In this document: piece by piece, positions 27,768-37,680 of the stretch
How positions within the stretch are numbered: the first letter of the stretch is position 1
Layout: each line of letters starts with the position of its first letter
Source: Segatella copri
GTDB taxonomy: Bacteria; Bacteroidota; Bacteroidia; Bacteroidales; Bacteroidaceae
Direction: 5' to 3'
Assembly: GCF_949820605.1 (NCBI RefSeq)
Contig: NZ_CATKVU010000006.1
Coordinates: forward strand, 558,001 to 622,000
DNA: 64,000 nt
Notes under the pieces: model-generated
What the model was told of the DNA's origin: nothing
The model's database searches: none
Seen by the model: the letters and a program-made list of their open reading frames with translations, nothing else
Program-made: the position numbers and the translations under genes

Positions 27768-28740
27768 TATCAAGAGCATATTAAAAGCTGTCAGAAACTT
27801 CCTGTTCAGTGGTCTGAATAAGGAGTTTCTGATTTTTTTGTTCTTTCTCGCTCTCAGCGGCATCTTCTGGCTGATGATGACGCTCAATGAGACTACCGAG
27901 AGAGAATTCAATATTCCTGTGCAGTTAACGGGCGTGCCCCGCAATGCGGTGATAACCGGTGAACTCCCTGATACCGTGCATATTACGGTGCGCGATAAGG
28001 GATTCACACTCGTTACCTATGCTTACGGAGGCAAGATTCATCCGCTCACATTCCGGTTTGCCAATTATGCCGACGAGGAAACGGGAACGGGACAGATTCC
28101 GATGGCTGATGTGCAGAAACAGGTGGCATCCCAGCTCTATGGCTCTACCAAACTGCTCTCCATCAAGCCGGCAAAATTCGATTTCTTCTTCACCTACGGC
28201 TCTTCCAAGCGAGTGCCTGTGGTGTTCAGAGGTAAGATTACAACCAGCAAGAGCTATTATCTGGCACATACCGAATTCCTGCCGTCTACGGTTACGGTTT
28301 ATGCCAACAAGAAGCTGCTCGATGAGTTGGAATCGGTAGAAATCGAGCCGTTCAACCTGCGCAACCTGCAGGATACCATTCATCGCAGCGTACCTGTCAA
28401 GAAGATACGTGGCATGAAGATTGTGCCTCAGATGGTGCGACTGGCGGTATATCCTGATGTGCTTACCGAAGAGTCGGTCGATGTGCCTGTTACGGCCATC
28501 AACATGCCAGATAACATGGTGCTCCGTACCTTCCCTTCTAAAGTGGCGGTAAGATTCACCATCGGCGCCAGCCTCTTCAGAACCATCAAGCCGAGCCAGT
28601 TTAAGGTGGTAGTAGATTATAACGATCTGGCTAACAACCCTTCTGACAAGTGCCAACTCCAGTTGCGCAGCGTGCCGCGCTCGGTGAGCAAGGCGCATCT
28701 CGAACTGGAAACGGTAGATTATCTGCTGGAACAGCAATGA
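27760..28740 (+). CDS. YbbR-like domain protein (CdaR-like)
   Basis: A single N-terminal membrane helix (FLIFLFFLALSGIFWLMM) is followed by repeated beta-rich YbbR-like domains (about 45-320). In Firmicutes the homologue CdaR regulates a diadenylate cyclase; here the cyclase is not adjacent. I use the ATG at 27760 (326 residues), overlapping yajC by eight bases; the frame also has ATGs at 27739 and further upstream at 27733 that would overlap more. Confidence 0.82.
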   Translation: MHSIKSILKAVRNFLFSGLNKEFLIFLFFLALSGIFWLMMTLNETTEREFNIPVQLTGVPRNAVITGELPDTVHITVRDKGFTLVTYAYGGKIHPLTFRFANYADEETGTGQIPMADVQKQVASQLYGSTKLLSIKPAKFDFFFTYGSSKRVPVVFRGKITTSKSYYLAHTEFLPSTVTVYANKKLLDELESVEIEPFNLRNLQDTIHRSVPVKKIRGMKIVPQMVRLAVYPDVLTEESVDVPVTAINMPDNMVLRTFPSKVAVRFTIGASLFRTIKPSQFKVVVDYNDLANNPSDKCQLQLRSVPRSVSKAHLELETVDYLLEQQ

Positions 28741-28780
28741 TGATTAATAATTTATAATTTACAATTAATAATTCATCGTG

Positions 28781-29353
28781 ATGAAGATAGCGATAACGGG
28801 TGGTATAGGTAGCGGAAAGAGCTATGTGTGCCGGATATTGGAGAAACAGGGCATCCGGGTTTACGACTGCGATGCTGAGGCTAAGCGGCTCATGCGCACC
28901 GATGCCCGCTTGCAGGCTGGTTTGAAGAAGCTGGTGGGCGAGCAGGTTTACAGTGCAGAGGGCGTTTTGCAGAAGCTTGTGCTGGCTCAGTTTCTGCTGG
29001 CTGGCGAGGCTAACAAGCAGGCTGTCAACGATGTGGTTCATCCGGCTGTGGCGCGCGATTTCGAGCAGAGCAGCTATGAGTGGATGGAGAGTGCCATCCT
29101 CTTCGATAGCGGTTTCTACCGCCGTATCCACCTCGATTTCGTGGTCTGCGTAACGGCTCCCGTCCCGGTCCGCATCCAGCGCATCATGCAGCGCGACCAT
29201 ATCCCGGCCGAGAAGGCGCAGCAGTGGATAGATGCCGTCATGCCGCAGGAAGAACTTGCAGCCCGCTCCGATTTCGAAATCGTGAACGATGGCGAGCAGG
29301 ATATTGATGCACAGGTAAGGAAATTATTGGATATCATTAATAATAAAGAATAA
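28781..29353 (+). CDS. coaE: Dephospho-CoA kinase
   Basis: Last step of coenzyme A synthesis, phosphorylating the ribose 3'-OH. 190 residues from the ATG (a GTG lies one codon earlier). The P-loop is GGIGSGKS (7-14), with YDCDAEAKRLM, VVHPAV, and lid region VRIQRIMQRD. The preceding 40 bases are a low-complexity TAATTTATAATTTACAATTAATAATT tract of the type seen elsewhere. Confidence 0.93.
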   Translation: MKIAITGGIGSGKSYVCRILEKQGIRVYDCDAEAKRLMRTDARLQAGLKKLVGEQVYSAEGVLQKLVLAQFLLAGEANKQAVNDVVHPAVARDFEQSSYEWMESAILFDSGFYRRIHLDFVVCVTAPVPVRIQRIMQRDHIPAEKAQQWIDAVMPQEELAARSDFEIVNDGEQDIDAQVRKLLDIINNKE

Positions 29354-29364
29354 TAGAAAAGACA

Positions 29365-29814
29365 ATGGAAACAATCCTTTCAATTGCAGGCAAACCAGGC
29401 CTTTATAAATTGGTATCAAGAGGCAACAGAAATCTCATCGTAGAAACACTCGATGAGACTCACAAGCGTATCCCAGCTTTCGCTACCGACCGCGTAACAA
29501 GCCTTGGTGACATCGCTATGTATACAGATGCTGATGAGGTGCCACTCTGGGAAGTGCTCGACAGCGTAAGCAAGAAGGAAGAGGGCAAGCCTAGCACTTT
29601 CAACTACAAGAAGGCGCCTGTTGCTGAACTCCACGCTTATTTTGCTGAGGTTCTTCCTAACTACGATCGCGACCGTGTTCACGACAGCGATATCAAGAAG
29701 CTCCTCCAGTGGTACAACATTCTTGCTAAGTACGGCATCACCGATTTCAAGGCTACTCTCGCTCCTACAGAGGGTGAGAACGTAGATGATCGTGCTGAGC
29801 AGGTTGCTGAGTAA
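29365..29814 (+). CDS. DUF5606 family protein
   Basis: 149 residues, conserved in Bacteroidales next to coaE or peptide deformylase genes. The N-terminal ILSIAGKPGLYKLVSRGNRNLIVETL forms a small beta domain, and a helical C-terminal half follows (LHAYFAEVLPNYDRDRVHDSDIKKLLQWYNIL). No function is established. It ends the nusB-to-coaE operon at a terminator. Confidence 0.85.
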   Translation: METILSIAGKPGLYKLVSRGNRNLIVETLDETHKRIPAFATDRVTSLGDIAMYTDADEVPLWEVLDSVSKKEEGKPSTFNYKKAPVAELHAYFAEVLPNYDRDRVHDSDIKKLLQWYNILAKYGITDFKATLAPTEGENVDDRAEQVAE

Positions 29815-29840
29815 AGTAAATTGCAGTTGGTTTATATATT

Positions 29841-29888
29841 AAGGGTGTTCATATTTCTAGTAATAGAGTATGATACACCCTTTTTTTA
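29841..29888 (+). terminator. Terminator of the nusB operon
   Basis: AAGGGTGTTCATA pairs with TATGATACACCCTT with one bulge, followed by seven T. Confidence 0.85.
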
Positions 29889-31247
29889 TTCCTTTTCAAT
29901 CTTTTTCAATTCCTTTTCAAATCTTCTGCGATACATTTCTCCCGCTATGGTCAGACCGAACGGGAAGGCAATCCAGATGCCCAGAATGCCCAAGCCGCAT
30001 GGGAACCCCAGGGTGTAGCCCAGCGGCAAGGAGATGACGAAATAGGCGATGAAGGCATAGAGCACCATCGGCTTCACACAGGCGATGCCACGCAGCGCAT
30101 TGGCAAAGGTATACTGCAGTCCGTCGCCAAACTGATATACCATCAACAGGATAATCAGCGTAGCCACATACGCCTGCACCTCCACATTATCATTAAACCA
30201 GCCACCTATCTGATGGCGAAGCAGAAACACCGGCAAACCCATGCACAGCGAGAACAGCAGGTTCAGCCGGAACCCGTCGTAGGCATTTCGGCGAACTGCC
30301 CCGTAGTCCTTCTGACCCATAAAATGGCTCACGCGGATAGCCAGCGCTGCCGCCATGCCCGAAAGCACGAGATAGAAGAGCTGCGAGAGGGTAATCATCA
30401 CCTGATGAGCTGCCAGCGGAATGGTTCCCAGCCAGCCCACCATCACACAACTCAGCGTGAAGGCAGCCGATTCCATGCCCAGCTGCAGCGCCACAGGCCA
30501 GCCCAACCGGTTCATCTCCCTGAAGTCAGCCTTGGTCAGAGAACTGCGCAGAATATCGCGTCTGTATTCCCCAAGATTCTTGCCCGTCATCAGCATGCCC
30601 ACCATCGCCAGCGCCATCAGAATACGGCTCACCAGCGTCGAAATACCGGCTCCCAGCAAACCCAGTTCCGGGAACCCCGCCACACCGTAAATCAGTACCC
30701 AGTTGCCCAGAATATTGATTACGTTGCCGCCAATCATCGCCCACATTGCCACCTTGGTCTGTCCGAGTCCGTCAAGAAATTGCTTCATCGTGAAGAAGAT
30801 GCCCATGAAGAGCACCGAGGCGAGATTTACCAGAAAGTAAGGACGGATGAGCGAGAGCAGCTCTTCAGGCTGTCCGATGCGCCCCAGATTCAGGTAGAGC
30901 ACAACGAGGGCGAGGGTGAAGATGATGCCCGTCAGCATGTTGGCACAGAAGGCATTGCGCACTTTCTGTCCGATGCAGTCGGTCCGTTCCTCGCCGTAGA
31001 GTCGTCCGATGATAGGAGTGAGTCCGTAGGTGAATCCCATATAGGATACGAAAACGAGACCGAAGATGTTGTTCACCAGTCCGGCAGCCGCCAGTTCGGG
31101 TGTACTGTGATGGCCTATCATCAGCGTATCAGCAAATCCCAGGATGATGGTACCCAGCTGTCCTATGATGATAGGAATGCCGATAGCTAGCAGTTCCCGG
31201 TAGTGATGTTTTCTGTTTGTCGTTATTGATGTCGTATGATTATTCAT
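29886..31247 (-). CDS. MATE-family efflux transporter
   Basis: 453 residues with twelve predicted membrane helices in two halves, starting with the family signature ELLAIGIPIIIGQLGTIILGFADTLMIGHHSTPELAAAGL. MATE proteins export drugs or metabolites in exchange for Na+ or H+; the substrate is unknown. A clear promoter lies at 31297-31328. Confidence 0.92.
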   Translation of the reverse strand: MNNHTTSITTNRKHHYRELLAIGIPIIIGQLGTIILGFADTLMIGHHSTPELAAAGLVNNIFGLVFVSYMGFTYGLTPIIGRLYGEERTDCIGQKVRNAFCANMLTGIIFTLALVVLYLNLGRIGQPEELLSLIRPYFLVNLASVLFMGIFFTMKQFLDGLGQTKVAMWAMIGGNVINILGNWVLIYGVAGFPELGLLGAGISTLVSRILMALAMVGMLMTGKNLGEYRRDILRSSLTKADFREMNRLGWPVALQLGMESAAFTLSCVMVGWLGTIPLAAHQVMITLSQLFYLVLSGMAAALAIRVSHFMGQKDYGAVRRNAYDGFRLNLLFSLCMGLPVFLLRHQIGGWFNDNVEVQAYVATLIILLMVYQFGDGLQYTFANALRGIACVKPMVLYAFIAYFVISLPLGYTLGFPCGLGILGIWIAFPFGLTIAGEMYRRRFEKELKKIEKE

Positions 31248-31296
31248 ATTTGCTTTTAATTACTAATCTATTTCCTTTATTCTGCTTAAGAGCATG

Positions 31297-31328
31297 CAAA
31301 GTTACGGCTTTATTCACTAACTACCAAA
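31297..31328 (-). promoter_or_regulatory. Promoter of the MATE gene
   Basis: Minus strand: TTTG (31325-31328), 20-base spacer, TAACTTTG (31297-31304). Confidence 0.75.
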
Positions 31329-31347
31329 TTTTTCTCCTTTTTTTTAG

Positions 31348-31404
31348 GGAACGGGGGCGCAAAAGGGCAGGAAGAGGCTTTCCCCCTTCCTGCCCCCGTC
31401 CCTA
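31348..31404 (-). terminator. Nested GC-rich hairpin after the BRO-N/KilAC gene
   Basis: GGGCAGGAAG and CTTCCTGCCC form an inner stem, and GGGAACGGGGGC with GCCCCCGTCCC forms an outer stem. It lies just after the stop of the minus-strand gene. The tail on the minus strand lacks a long T run. Confidence 0.5.
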
Positions 31405-31410
31405 GCCTTT

Positions 31411-32406
31411 TTATCGAATAAGGCCCTTCTTTACCTTTAAATGTATGAACTTTCTTCCTCTTTCTGTCCATACGAGGTAGGTGTGGGTGTAGGCGGTGCC
31501 CAGTTTCTCCTGTGCCCCATCGCAGTGAGGGTCGGGGAGGGTAGAGTAGCGGGTGCGGCTCTTCGCCAGGCCCATGTGGGCATAATCAGCATAGAGTAGA
31601 TACTGGCCGCTCTGGTAGTACTGGATATGAAGGGCACAGAGCTGGCGGTTCAACTCCTGCGCCGTGATACCCAGCTCCTTCGCTATCTGCGTGGTGGTAT
31701 AGCAGGAAACAGAGTTGAGCACATTATCGGTGTAGAGCGCCTTCGGCAGAAGATGATCCACCTGATTCTCCAACTGGATGATGTTCTCACCGTTCTTGGC
31801 GATGCAAACCACCTGTTCGTCTACCACACCGTTCAGCCGACGAATCTCCGTATCCTGTTCTCCGATGAGTTTCTTCTGCTGATCAATCTGCACTTGCTGG
31901 TTTTTCAGCAGATTCTCCTTCTCCTTGAGTGTAGCTCTGAGAATCTCTTCAGCATGCCGTATCGTCTCCTCATCACTCTCGCCCTGCTTTACCGGAATAT
32001 AACCGCCCGTCTTGCGAATCTGTGGCAGCACCTCGGAAGTAACCCAGTTCTTAAACTTCACCGCCGTTGGAAGCTTGGAGCCGAGCACCAAAGCATAGAA
32101 TCCGCTCTCGTTGACGAAAAGCATCTGAGTCCAGCGTTTAGCCTCGCTTCCATCCTTCTTAAAACCTGTCACTACCCATGCACTGCGTTTTGCCGTATCA
32201 AGTGGTTTAACTAGTTGGCTTACAGCGTCATTCGCTCTTTTGTATCCCAGTACATCACAGATGTCCTTCGCGCAGAACAAGGGCTCCTCGTTTTCATCGG
32301 TCAAGGTGCGAATCTTACCGAATTCAGGGTTTTCAAACACGACAGCATTACCTGCTATCTTTCCATTTTCCATTTCTTCTTTTTTTGTTTTATAATTTTT
32401 TTCCAT
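31411..32406 (-). CDS. BRO-N/KilAC phage antirepressor-like protein
   Basis: 331 residues. The N-terminal BRO domain (about 25-150) has FGKIRTLTDENEEPLFCAKDICDVLGY, FVNESGFYALVLGSKLP and FKNWVTSEVLPQIRKTGGY. A coiled coil (about 155-225; KEKENLLKNQQVQIDQQKKLIGE) and a C-terminal KilAC DNA-binding domain (AKELGITAQELNRQL ... YLVWTERGRKFIHL) follow. Such proteins regulate phage genes, but this one lies in a recurrent Bacteroidales chromosomal cluster with DUF5675 and DUF3987 rather than in a prophage. Confidence 0.85.
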   Translation of the reverse strand: MEKNYKTKKEEMENGKIAGNAVVFENPEFGKIRTLTDENEEPLFCAKDICDVLGYKRANDAVSQLVKPLDTAKRSAWVVTGFKKDGSEAKRWTQMLFVNESGFYALVLGSKLPTAVKFKNWVTSEVLPQIRKTGGYIPVKQGESDEETIRHAEEILRATLKEKENLLKNQQVQIDQQKKLIGEQDTEIRRLNGVVDEQVVCIAKNGENIIQLENQVDHLLPKALYTDNVLNSVSCYTTTQIAKELGITAQELNRQLCALHIQYYQSGQYLLYADYAHMGLAKSRTRYSTLPDPHCDGAQEKLGTAYTHTYLVWTERGRKFIHLKVKKGLIR

Positions 32407-32429
32407 GATATAAAAATGTTTAATTATTA

Positions 32430-32632
32430 ATGTTGAATTATCAGTGTTGAGTGTTGAATGTTAAATTGAATGTTGAGTGTTGAATGTTGAATGTTAAATT
32501 GAATGTTGAGTGTTGAATGTTGAATGTTGAATTATTAGTGTTGAGTGTTGAATGTTGATTGTTGATTTTTTGCCTAACGGACTCAAGGGCGCTAGCCTAA
32601 TTCAACATTCAACACTCAACATTCAACATTAC
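32430..32632. repeat. Heptamer tract GTTGAAT/GTTGAGT with inverted right arm
   Basis: About 20 imperfect copies of GTTGAAT, GTTGAGT or GTTAAAT (32442-32566) face the complementary ATTCAACATTCAACACTCAAC (32601-32632). The middle (TTGCCTAACGG...GGGCGCTAGCC) resembles the cores of the elements at 1497 and 6446, so the whole may be a third member with different arms. Confidence 0.7.
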
Positions 32633-33189
32633 AAAATCGTTCCCCAAATGCTCTCATCCCTGTCTCTCGCAGCGGTAATGGCATTGATGAGGCGGTGGAG
32701 CCAGATGCGGGAGTTCACAACCATGCCTTTTACACGGTTCTCACCCACCAGGATGCAGCCCTGCGTATCATCGGGATAATTGCCGGCATGAATGCGGATG
32801 CCCTCAAAATTGGGGACACCCAACAGCAGCGGCAACCACATCTTAAACCTCGGCGACTTGCTGATCACCACCGGATAAGTGCCCTCAGGTATCGCCGTCT
32901 TGCCCTTCATCTTCTGCGCCTTCTTGCCCGATACACGCCCCAACCGCACATTCTCCTCGGCAGGACTCAGCTCCACACCCAGAAGGTTGCGCCAGCACGG
33001 CTCCAGCGTATCACAGAAATACGAGTCCGCATTCAGCTTCTCCGATGGCACATCACACACCGTCTTCAGCCCCCTGCACTTGTTTACACTCTCAATCGTG
33101 CGCTTCTTCACATCCTCATCCTTCAGGATGTAAAGGCGACCTATCGTGTAGGTCTTCTTCTTCGCTATACGTTTTAAAACTATCTGCAT
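32629..33189 (-). CDS. DUF5675 family protein
   Basis: 186 residues. The C-terminal two-thirds match DUF5675: [59 protein letters not shown]. The His-Ala-Gly-Asn and GC pattern resembles a peptidoglycan-active fold. It often occurs in phage or phage-derived loci where an amidase or endolysin would be, but activity is unproven. It starts 15 bases after the DUF3987 gene and is probably in its operon. Confidence 0.8.
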   Translation of the reverse strand: MQIVLKRIAKKKTYTIGRLYILKDEDVKKRTIESVNKCRGLKTVCDVPSEKLNADSYFCDTLEPCWRNLLGVELSPAEENVRLGRVSGKKAQKMKGKTAIPEGTYPVVISKSPRFKMWLPLLLGVPNFEGIRIHAGNYPDDTQGCILVGENRVKGMVVNSRIWLHRLINAITAARDRDESIWGTIL

Positions 33190-33203
33190 AAGTAAAAATA
33201 AAT

Positions 33204-35780
33204 TTAAGATTCAATAACCATACCGTCGTGGCGGTACTTCAGCTTCTCAAAACTGTCACAACTGTCACGCTTGCCCGTATACTGATACGCCCGCCTGATG
33301 TAATTCCGGTGCAGCCACTGCCTGATCATCATATCGGTACCCTTCGCATCCAAACCATGCTCCAGCCGGATGGCAAGCAACTGCGCAGCCGTAAAGCTAT
33401 CGGGCAGTATCTGTAAAAGATTCTGAGGCCCACGCTTCGAACTCCTCTCCGCCGTATAGTTCTCCTTCGCAATCATATCGCCGAAGAACCGCATCTTGCA
33501 GTACAGGTCATACTGCTCACTCCAGCGGATAAACTCGTCAATCTCCGGCTCCCACTTGCAACCATTGGCAACATACAGCACACACGCCTTCAGGTAAGCG
33601 ATGACGTTGGCACGGAACGAGAGATTCTCAAACGTCCTGTCCTGCGACAGTCGGGCAAACTCAGCATTCTCATCCTTCAGTTTGAGGGCAAGCTGAAACG
33701 CCTCCTTACACTCAATCAGACCCGTTACTTTGTTCAGATTTTCGATGTAAGGCCTGAGCGCCTCACGGTACGATTCATCATAGGTTCCGTAAACAGGCAT
33801 ATCCTCGCCGATTTCCCTTTCGGGGATGGTACAGAAGTTGATACGGCTGATAGGACCATCGGTAAGAACCTTAGAGAAGTAACGCTGACCCTTCTGGATT
33901 GTGGTAGATGCATTCCAGTTGAACCGGATGGTAACACGCTCCGTAACACTCATCGTTCCTACGCGAGTTTGTCCATATTTATTGCCTGGGTCTGCTGCCA
34001 GACACATGATACGGAACTGCTGGCTTCCGCTACCCTTGAGCGCATCAAACTGGTCTAGCTCATTGAGCGAAGTATAGAGGAAATGTTCCTGTGCTTCGGC
34101 CGTTCTCATTACGAAAGCCGGGTTCGTCATATCCGCATCAATTTCCTGGATAATCAGGTTTTCAGGTCTCTTGCGCTTATCCTTGTTGGCACCCTTGCGC
34201 AGCATCTCATCCTTCCACGCCTTTTCGCGCTTCAGGTTTTCAGCATCCCTCAGCCTGATATCCTCCATAATGAAATCGATGGGCCTGTTCACGCTGCTCT
34301 TACCCGCTCCGGTACCCGCAAGCAGCAGCGTCATCAGTCTCGCCTCGTGCTCCACGTTGTCAATATACCGGAACCTCGTTTTCCAGAGATGCGTAGCCAG
34401 CGGCGGGAAGATAGCGTGCGCCACAGCCGGCTTATAAATTTCCGGCGTCCTCGATATCAGCAGCTCCACCAGCTTCGGCAGTTTCTTCGGCATCTCCGGC
34501 GGGTCAGGATAATCCTCCTCGGTACTTTGAACTTTGAGATTTGAACTTTGAACAGTATAATTAGTCACAGCATTCGAATTATTCACTCTTCGTTCTTCAC
34601 TCTTCACTTCATTCGCCTTCTGCTCCGCCAGCGCATTCACCCTCATCACTTCCCTCGACATCGGCTTCGTATTGTCAGCATATTTCGCATAGAAGTCGTG
34701 AATCAGCTGATGGCAGTCGTTCTCCTGATAGTAGCTCGGCATTTTCACCCTCACCACCTTCATCAGTTCCTCTTCCTCCATCACCCTCGAAGCACCGGCG
34801 CTCATGATAGCCAGCAGCGAGGAGTGTCTCGCCCCCACGGTATCTATCTCCATACCCCCGAGTCCGGCAGCCTGCGTAAAGAGGTCAAACGCAATCAGAT
34901 TCTTCTCCCTGGCTCCCAATCCGCCAGCATCCTGATTGCCTCCAGAATCCCCGATATGAGGAGCATCAGCACCATGGCTATCACCAGGTTGGGCAGGCTG
35001 AACAGCAGAGCCAGCAGAAACAGCAGGATTGCCGTCGTTGCCCGATAGTCTATTATTTTCATTATTCTTACCATTGCTATTAACTTTTAACTGTAAACTA
35101 TTAACTTTCCCTCTTCCGTCCACGGTCAGTCCGCGGTCCAGATACGCCTGCCTTCGCATCAGAATCTCCTTCTCGCTCAGCACGGCGCACCACATCTTCG
35201 ACCTGTAGATTTCCGAGTCCTTATCCGTGAGATAAATCATTCTCTCGGGAGTGATGCAGCTCTCGTCATACGGCACCCCCAGCGCCTCGCAATACGCCTT
35301 CTGCGTCTCCTCGATAGTCATTCCCACCGGCAGTCTGATACCGATGTGCAGCTTCTTCCGGGCACTGTAGCAGAGGTGCAGCAGCGAGCCGTTCCAGATG
35401 CTGTCAGAGCAGTTCAGCTCCCTTGCCTTCTCGATAGCCTTGTCTACATACTCCCTGTCATCCACGTCGATGATAGTCTGGAACATGAAGCTCTCGGGCT
35501 GGGCATTCTCCTGTCTGCGCACATTGTTCTTGAAAATGCCGTAGTGGGGGCAGAAGAAAGGCAGTTCGCTCTTCAGCCTGTCCTGCGCCTTCTTCACCGC
35601 CTTCTCGTCGTTGGCATTCACCTTCGGGATAGGCAGCTCGCCCCTGATCTGCTGAATCATCTTCCTGATTTCCGGCGATGCAATCACCTTGTCATACATC
35701 TCCAGACTGTTGGAAAACACCTTCCCCTTATTGCCCTTGCGATAAGGGTTCAGTGCAATTACATGTTGTGTTTCTGTCAT
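33204..35780 (-). CDS. BT4734/VirE-N and DUF3987 P-loop protein
   Basis: 858 residues. The N-terminal BT4734/BF3469-type domain (about 10-200) is related to primase-polymerases; a linker (about 215-300), then a DUF3987 P-loop NTPase with [18 protein letters not shown] (about 485) and [14 protein letters not shown]. This pair is found in mobile or accessory loci across Bacteroidales and is presumed replication-related. Oddly, two linker segments are encoded by low-complexity tracts that are intergenic elsewhere: [11 protein letters not shown] (about 226-236) and [11 protein letters not shown] plus [14 protein letters not shown] (about 391-420). These are in frame and appear tolerated because they lie in linkers. 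Confidence 0.82.
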   Translation of the reverse strand: MTETQHVIALNPYRKGNKGKVFSNSLEMYDKVIASPEIRKMIQQIRGELPIPKVNANDEKAVKKAQDRLKSELPFFCPHYGIFKNNVRRQENAQPESFMFQTIIDVDDREYVDKAIEKARELNCSDSIWNGSLLHLCYSARKKLHIGIRLPVGMTIEETQKAYCEALGVPYDESCITPERMIYLTDKDSEIYRSKMWCAVLSEKEILMRRQAYLDRGLTVDGRGKVNSLQLKVNSNGKNNENNRLSGNDGNPAVSAGSAVQPAQPGDSHGADAPHIGDSGGNQDAGGLGAREKNLIAFDLFTQAAGLGGMEIDTVGARHSSLLAIMSAGASRVMEEEELMKVVRVKMPSYYQENDCHQLIHDFYAKYADNTKPMSREVMRVNALAEQKANEVKSEERRVNNSNAVTNYTVQSSNLKVQSTEEDYPDPPEMPKKLPKLVELLISRTPEIYKPAVAHAIFPPLATHLWKTRFRYIDNVEHEARLMTLLLAGTGAGKSSVNRPIDFIMEDIRLRDAENLKREKAWKDEMLRKGANKDKRKRPENLIIQEIDADMTNPAFVMRTAEAQEHFLYTSLNELDQFDALKGSGSQQFRIMCLAADPGNKYGQTRVGTMSVTERVTIRFNWNASTTIQKGQRYFSKVLTDGPISRINFCTIPEREIGEDMPVYGTYDESYREALRPYIENLNKVTGLIECKEAFQLALKLKDENAEFARLSQDRTFENLSFRANVIAYLKACVLYVANGCKWEPEIDEFIRWSEQYDLYCKMRFFGDMIAKENYTAERSSKRGPQNLLQILPDSFTAAQLLAIRLEHGLDAKGTDMMIRQWLHRNYIRRAYQYTGKRDSCDSFEKLKYRHDGMVIES
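34529..34608 (-). repeat. Low-complexity tracts inside the DUF3987 gene (AAAGTTCAAAG and GAAGAGTGAAGAACG types)
   Basis: Read on the minus strand, the GAAGAGTGAAGAACGAAGAGTG-like tract (34581-34608) and the TTCAAAGTTCAAATCTCAAAG-like tract (34529-34553) match leaders found at 5624-5685 and 16863-16900. Here they are translated in frame. Confidence 0.75.
35077..35107 (-). repeat. Low-complexity tract inside the DUF3987 gene (TTAATAGTTTACAG type)
   Basis: On the minus strand AAGTTAATAGTTTACAGTTA is followed by AAAGTTAATAG. The same wording occurs in the stem-loop arms at 6449-6472. It encodes [11 protein letters not shown] in frame. Confidence 0.75.
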
Positions 35781-35805
35781 GTTATTTCGTTAATAAAAGA
35801 TTGGT

Positions 35806-36321
35806 TTAGAGGGTGAGATACTGGCTGTTGATCCAGAGTCCGTAATCGTTGTATGCGATGTCGAGCGGTTCCTGCAGTTCCGGAATCCTCTCGATGCCCA
35901 GCAGCCCCTTTCCCCGGTTCTGTTCAGCCAGGTCATACTTCGCCAGCACCTTCTCCACGAAACCGTGAATCCATTTCCTTACCAGTTTCAGTTCGGTAGT
36001 CAGATTCGTCTCCAGGTCGTGCAGCATCACCTCATCGATAAAGTATTGAGTAGTGCGCACGTTCTTCTTTCTCTTGCCCACATACCCGAGTTCGCGGTCC
36101 GTAATAAAGTTGAGCTCGCCCTTCTCTTCAGGCGCCAGATTCATCTCGAATCCCGAAATCTGCCCCTCAGAATCAGCAATCACCTCAAAGGTCTCATGTC
36201 CGCTTTTTTCGTAGAGGCAAATGACATCCTCCAGATTGTAGAAGATGCCCTCTTCCGTTTTCACTACTCTCAGCTGTCCGTAAGCAGGATGACTGAACAC
36301 ATACGCTTTCACTTCCATCAT
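35806..36321 (-). CDS. BRO-N-like small protein
   Basis: 171 residues from the ATG at 36321 (the frame extends upstream to 36375 without other support). The N-terminus AYGQLRVVKTEEGIFYNLEDVICLY has the same spacing as the BRO-N start of the gene at 31411 (FGKIRTLTDENEEPLFCAKDICDVL), and ELKLVRKWIHGFVEKVL matches the later BRO helix. I infer a divergent BRO-N domain without KilAC. It lies upstream of DUF3987 on the same strand and ends the conserved block before the defence island. Confidence 0.5.
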   Translation of the reverse strand: MMEVKAYVFSHPAYGQLRVVKTEEGIFYNLEDVICLYEKSGHETFEVIADSEGQISGFEMNLAPEEKGELNFITDRELGYVGKRKKNVRTTQYFIDEVMLHDLETNLTTELKLVRKWIHGFVEKVLAKYDLAEQNRGKGLLGIERIPELQEPLDIAYNDYGLWINSQYLTL

Positions 36322-36511
36322 TTTAAATAATTTAGAAGATTGGAGGCTCCCACCACGGTTGATGTGCAGATACACAAAAGCCCCCGAAACTCAGACCGCA
36401 TTGATTCTGAATTCCGGGGGCAAAGGTAGGGGTATTTTGCGATAGCATTCGTTCACTACATGTATACTACACGAAGTTTTTTCTATATGGTAGAAATTTT
36501 TCCTTTAAAAG

Positions 36512-36543
36512 TTTCCTGTTTTAAAAAATATATATTACCTTTG
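36512..36543 (+). promoter_or_regulatory. Promoter of the RteC-like gene
   Basis: TACCTTTG (36536-36543) is exact; the -33 position has TTTC (36512-36515), 20 bases upstream. ATG follows at 36569. Confidence 0.5.
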
Positions 36544-36568
36544 TAACCAATTATTAATTTATATATCT

Positions 36569-37639
36569 ATGAGAGCAAAAGAAAAGCTAATAGCACAAGC
36601 CGACAAACTGGCTTATGCAAAGGAAATAGATAAGATTCTATCTGATTTGTTACCCCTACGATTAGACAAAGAGGCAACAGAGGATTACTATAACAATGTC
36701 TTAACTCCTGACATCCGGAAACAAAACTATGATTTGCAACTAAAGATGCATGAGCGGAAGAATGCCATGCAGATAGAAATTCCTACAGAAGAACATTACC
36801 AAGAAGAATTATCTTTAGACATAGCAAAAGAGATTCGTAAGGAACTGTTTAATATAATCTCAGAAGACAAATCATTTGGTTACCTTTATTATCTTTTGGG
36901 AACTGAACGGAATGCCAAAAAGGGGAATGTGCCTATTGATTGTATCCCTAATAGAAAAACAATAAAACAAACTATTAAGACTAATCGCGATGATTATCCT
37001 AAAAAAAATCTTGATAGCTATCTAGAAGACAGATTTAACTATACTCAGTATGATTCAGTTATCAGTAAATTTATTGCTGATACTGATGTTGTTCTGTCAA
37101 TATTTAATATGGCATATCAAGTATTCGATGTTGTAAGATGCTACAAAAATAAAGTGTCTAAGATAGGCAATTATCTAAATAGTTTTAAATTTTCTAATGA
37201 ATTAGAGAAATACTTAACTCTATGTCTTGCAAAGAATCTATTTGACGCCTTTTGTTCTACGGATGATACAACATACCATTGTATCAGAGAAATCGAAAGA
37301 ATAATAGAGCCACTTCAAAGTAAATATTCAGAGTCCAGTAATACAGAATGTAGTGGTAAAAAAAGTAGAATTCACCTGAATATTCAAAAGGGTATGAAAC
37401 TTGATTTTATCAGGGTTCTTAATGCTATGTATGAAAAAGGCTTTTTCAAGGATGAACAGCAAAATAAGATAAGCAAGAAAGAGGTTTTTGAAACATTTGG
37501 TGAATGCCTCAATATGGATCTTTCTAAATTTCAAAACGACTTGTCGCGTTCTTTGACAGATAGTACGGCTTTGGAGAAGCATCTTAAAGTTTTTGAAGAT
37601 TTGAAAGATAAAATGGAAGAAATCTTCAACAGCAGATGA
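36569..37639 (+). CDS. RteC-like protein of unknown function, first gene of the defence island
   Basis: 356 residues, mostly helical and lysine-rich, with low GC unlike the backbone. The C-terminal 80 residues (KGMKLDFIRVLNAMYEKGFFKDEQQNKISKKEVFETFGECLNMDLSKFQNDLSRSL) resemble the winged-helix C-terminus of RteC proteins, which control excision of conjugative elements in Bacteroides. The N-terminal part is not recognised. It lies 87 bases before the methyltransferase operon in the same direction, and a candidate operator (37686-37705) lies between them, so I infer a regulator of the operon. It could also be a host factor left from a mobile element. Confidence 0.5.
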   Translation: MRAKEKLIAQADKLAYAKEIDKILSDLLPLRLDKEATEDYYNNVLTPDIRKQNYDLQLKMHERKNAMQIEIPTEEHYQEELSLDIAKEIRKELFNIISEDKSFGYLYYLLGTERNAKKGNVPIDCIPNRKTIKQTIKTNRDDYPKKNLDSYLEDRFNYTQYDSVISKFIADTDVVLSIFNMAYQVFDVVRCYKNKVSKIGNYLNSFKFSNELEKYLTLCLAKNLFDAFCSTDDTTYHCIREIERIIEPLQSKYSESSNTECSGKKSRIHLNIQKGMKLDFIRVLNAMYEKGFFKDEQQNKISKKEVFETFGECLNMDLSKFQNDLSRSLTDSTALEKHLKVFEDLKDKMEEIFNSR

Positions 37640-37680
37640 TAGGCATTTTAGTTTAAAAAGCATTAAATATGCGTTGATGT

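Noticed and set aside
31411..36321. Prophage
   Set aside because: BRO-N/KilAC and DUF5675 suggest phage origin, but no capsid, tail, terminase or integrase genes are present and the gene set recurs as a chromosomal cluster.
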